Assembly: GCF_018320785.1 (NCBI RefSeq)
Contig: NC_054869.1
Location: forward strand, 14,270,698 to 14,334,697
Origin: Cheilinus undulatus
Lineage: Eukaryota; Chordata; Actinopteri; Labriformes; Labridae
Length of the DNA: 64,000 nt
Direction: 5' to 3'
Positions 62,643 through 64,000 of the stretch are shown here, piece after piece. A program made the position numbers and the translations under genes. Every line of letters begins with the position of its first letter. Positions within the stretch are counted from its first letter, which is position 1. The notes below the pieces were generated by a model. It searched no databases. It was not told the origin of the DNA and was given only the letters and a program-made list of their open reading frames with translations.

Positions 62643-62733
62643 AACCTTGCAAAGCAGATGGAGTTGCTAGATTTCTTGTCCGTCATCAGGCAAGTCCATC
62701 TTGCAAACTTCCAGTCTGTAACGTCTGTGCCTG
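62643..62733 (-). repeat. Hairpin-like repeat 'CTTTGCAAGATGGA', copy 3 (inverted)
   Basis: ACCTTGCAAAGCAGATGGA ... AAGTCCATCTTGCAAACTTC, then CCAGTCTGTAACGTCTGTGC, is the inverse of the 43011-43098 copy, including the same imperfect stem. Confidence 0.55.
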
Positions 62734-62739
62734 GTCTGA

Positions 62740-64000
62740 GAAAGAACCTGACATTTCAGTGAGGTTGTAGCCACAGGCTAGAAATGGCTGTCAGCAGTGT
62801 AGCATTAAGCTTGGATGTAGTAATAATATAGTGGCAGTTTTAACAGAACTGGGCCACATTTCCTTTTGAATAAAAAGCAAAGAACCACACTAAAAGCTTT
62901 TCATTATGGAAGATATGTTTTTGCTCTTCTCCCAACCTGTTTTTGCATTCGTTTTGGATAGCTACGGATGGGATTTAGTTTTATTACAAGTCAGTAGTAG
63001 TGACTGCAGCCAGTGAAGCTATTATCTAGGATGTAGCTTAGAGCGGGTTTTATCAGATTTAGACAGCAGTAGATGCTTTTGCACTTTTCCCAGCTGGCCT
63101 CTTTCATTTGGTTGAAAGTCACCAGTTAACAGGGACATTTTTTATACAGTAACAGCAGCATTTGTTAGCGTTAGGCCATTCATTTCTTCTGTTGCAAATA
63201 AGATGTTGCAATCTCCACTACTCGGTTGTCAGTTCCTATGATAGGACTTATCCACTTCTTCCTTCTGTCCATGTCATTTGGCATACAATAGGTTCAACAA
63301 TGATTGTGTAGATTGCAGATTACTGTGGGGTATATGTGGATAAGAGTATTTATTTAGCACTGTAATTCAGTAAGTAACATGTTCCTTTTGCCATCAGATG
63401 CAAAAGGTCAAATACACACCTGGACTCTGATAATTTCACTGATTTGTATCCAAATGTCCATCTTTTGCATAGTTTTACTCTAGTTAGTCATAATAGCTTT
63501 AGTGACATACATTCTCCTTTCAATGTTCTTAACTGGATGAGCAGGATGGAGGAGGAAAGGTAAGAGAAACTGTAACAAAACCAACCCAACAGGCAAAGAA
63601 CTTTGTGCAAATCAGTGTCTGCTTCAAACCAACACACAAATCTGTTCTGCTGTGGACTCTACAGACCTGAGGGACCTTGGGGGATGTTTTACTGGCAAGT
63701 TCAGAGTAAAGAAGTTAAAATGTTTAGATTAACAGAAGGAGTGTGGCAACAATTTTGTTTCAACCAGCCTGCTACCTTCTGCATGTCTTGGCTACAAATT
63801 CTCTCACCAGACAACTATATTGGCGCCCATCATAGTCGTGTTTTGGCTTCAAGTCTGTACACTGAAAAGAGACAGAAGTATTTTCCATCTAGATGTACAT
63901 TGAATGTTCCTAACTTTATCTGATATGCTGCAACTATATATGCAGCAAAGCTAAAAAAACAGTACAGCTGTACCCAACACATTGTCTTTCACAGCCTATG
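62740..64000. other. Probable rhobtb2 intron to window end, no exon seen
   Basis: No exon matching the rhobtb2 C-terminus and no bounded repeat. A 106-codon frame at 63603-63923 is unrecognised. Confidence 0.4.

Noticed and set aside
62483..62770. 95-codon frame as a candidate rhobtb2 exon
   Set aside because: It has no resemblance to the RhoBTB2 C-terminus, and part of it (62643-62733) is a repeat found elsewhere in the window.

Overview
This window is vertebrate nuclear DNA, very probably from a percomorph teleost. Two conserved genes with canonical GT-AG introns are readable. The rest is AT-rich, CpG-poor and full of teleost-type repeats (Tc1-like and hAT-like DNA transposons, L2/Rex-type LINE tails, tRNA-derived SINEs, miniature inverted-repeat elements). 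I see no prokaryotic operon, CRISPR array or functional tRNA/rRNA gene.

Layout. Positions 1-40,000 hold no coding exon I can recognise. They carry LINE tails (about 1.1, 5.3, 19.2 and 25.4 kb), LINE coding remnants (7.6-8.4 and 13.7-13.9 kb), three decayed Tc1-like elements (7.1-8.6, 16.6-17.6 and 28.8-29.7 kb; the first is interrupted by a LINE), several hAT-like elements, a SINE (32.0 kb) and a pair of uncharacterised diverged direct repeats (4.0 and 31.6 kb). Positions 40,348-45,966 on the minus strand hold a complete nine-exon indoleamine 2,3-dioxygenase gene (ido1, 411 codons). Its 3.1-kb intron 5 contains two repeats, one with about 190-bp terminal inverted repeats flanked by TTAA. The 6-kb interval 46.0-52.0 kb contains a SINE, a hAT-like element and a further inverted-repeat element. 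A CpG-rich block at 52.0-52.5 kb is the likely promoter and first exon of rhobtb2. Seven coding exons of rhobtb2 follow on the plus strand (54,508-59,992; 590 codons). Its last exons, about 130 residues, lie beyond the window.

ido1 and rhobtb2 are divergently transcribed, about 6.3 kb apart between start regions. They have unrelated known roles (tryptophan-kynurenine catabolism and immune regulation; an atypical Rho GTPase/BTB adaptor for Cullin-3 ubiquitin ligase), so I infer no shared pathway.

The clearest new information is at repeat level: several non-autonomous elements can be delimited to the base by 8-bp target duplications (25,613-26,438; 61,559-62,294; 46,672-47,207; 33,520-34,421), there is a nested LINE-in-Tc1 insertion, and a long-inverted-repeat element sits inside ido1. 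I found no convincing undescribed multi-gene system.
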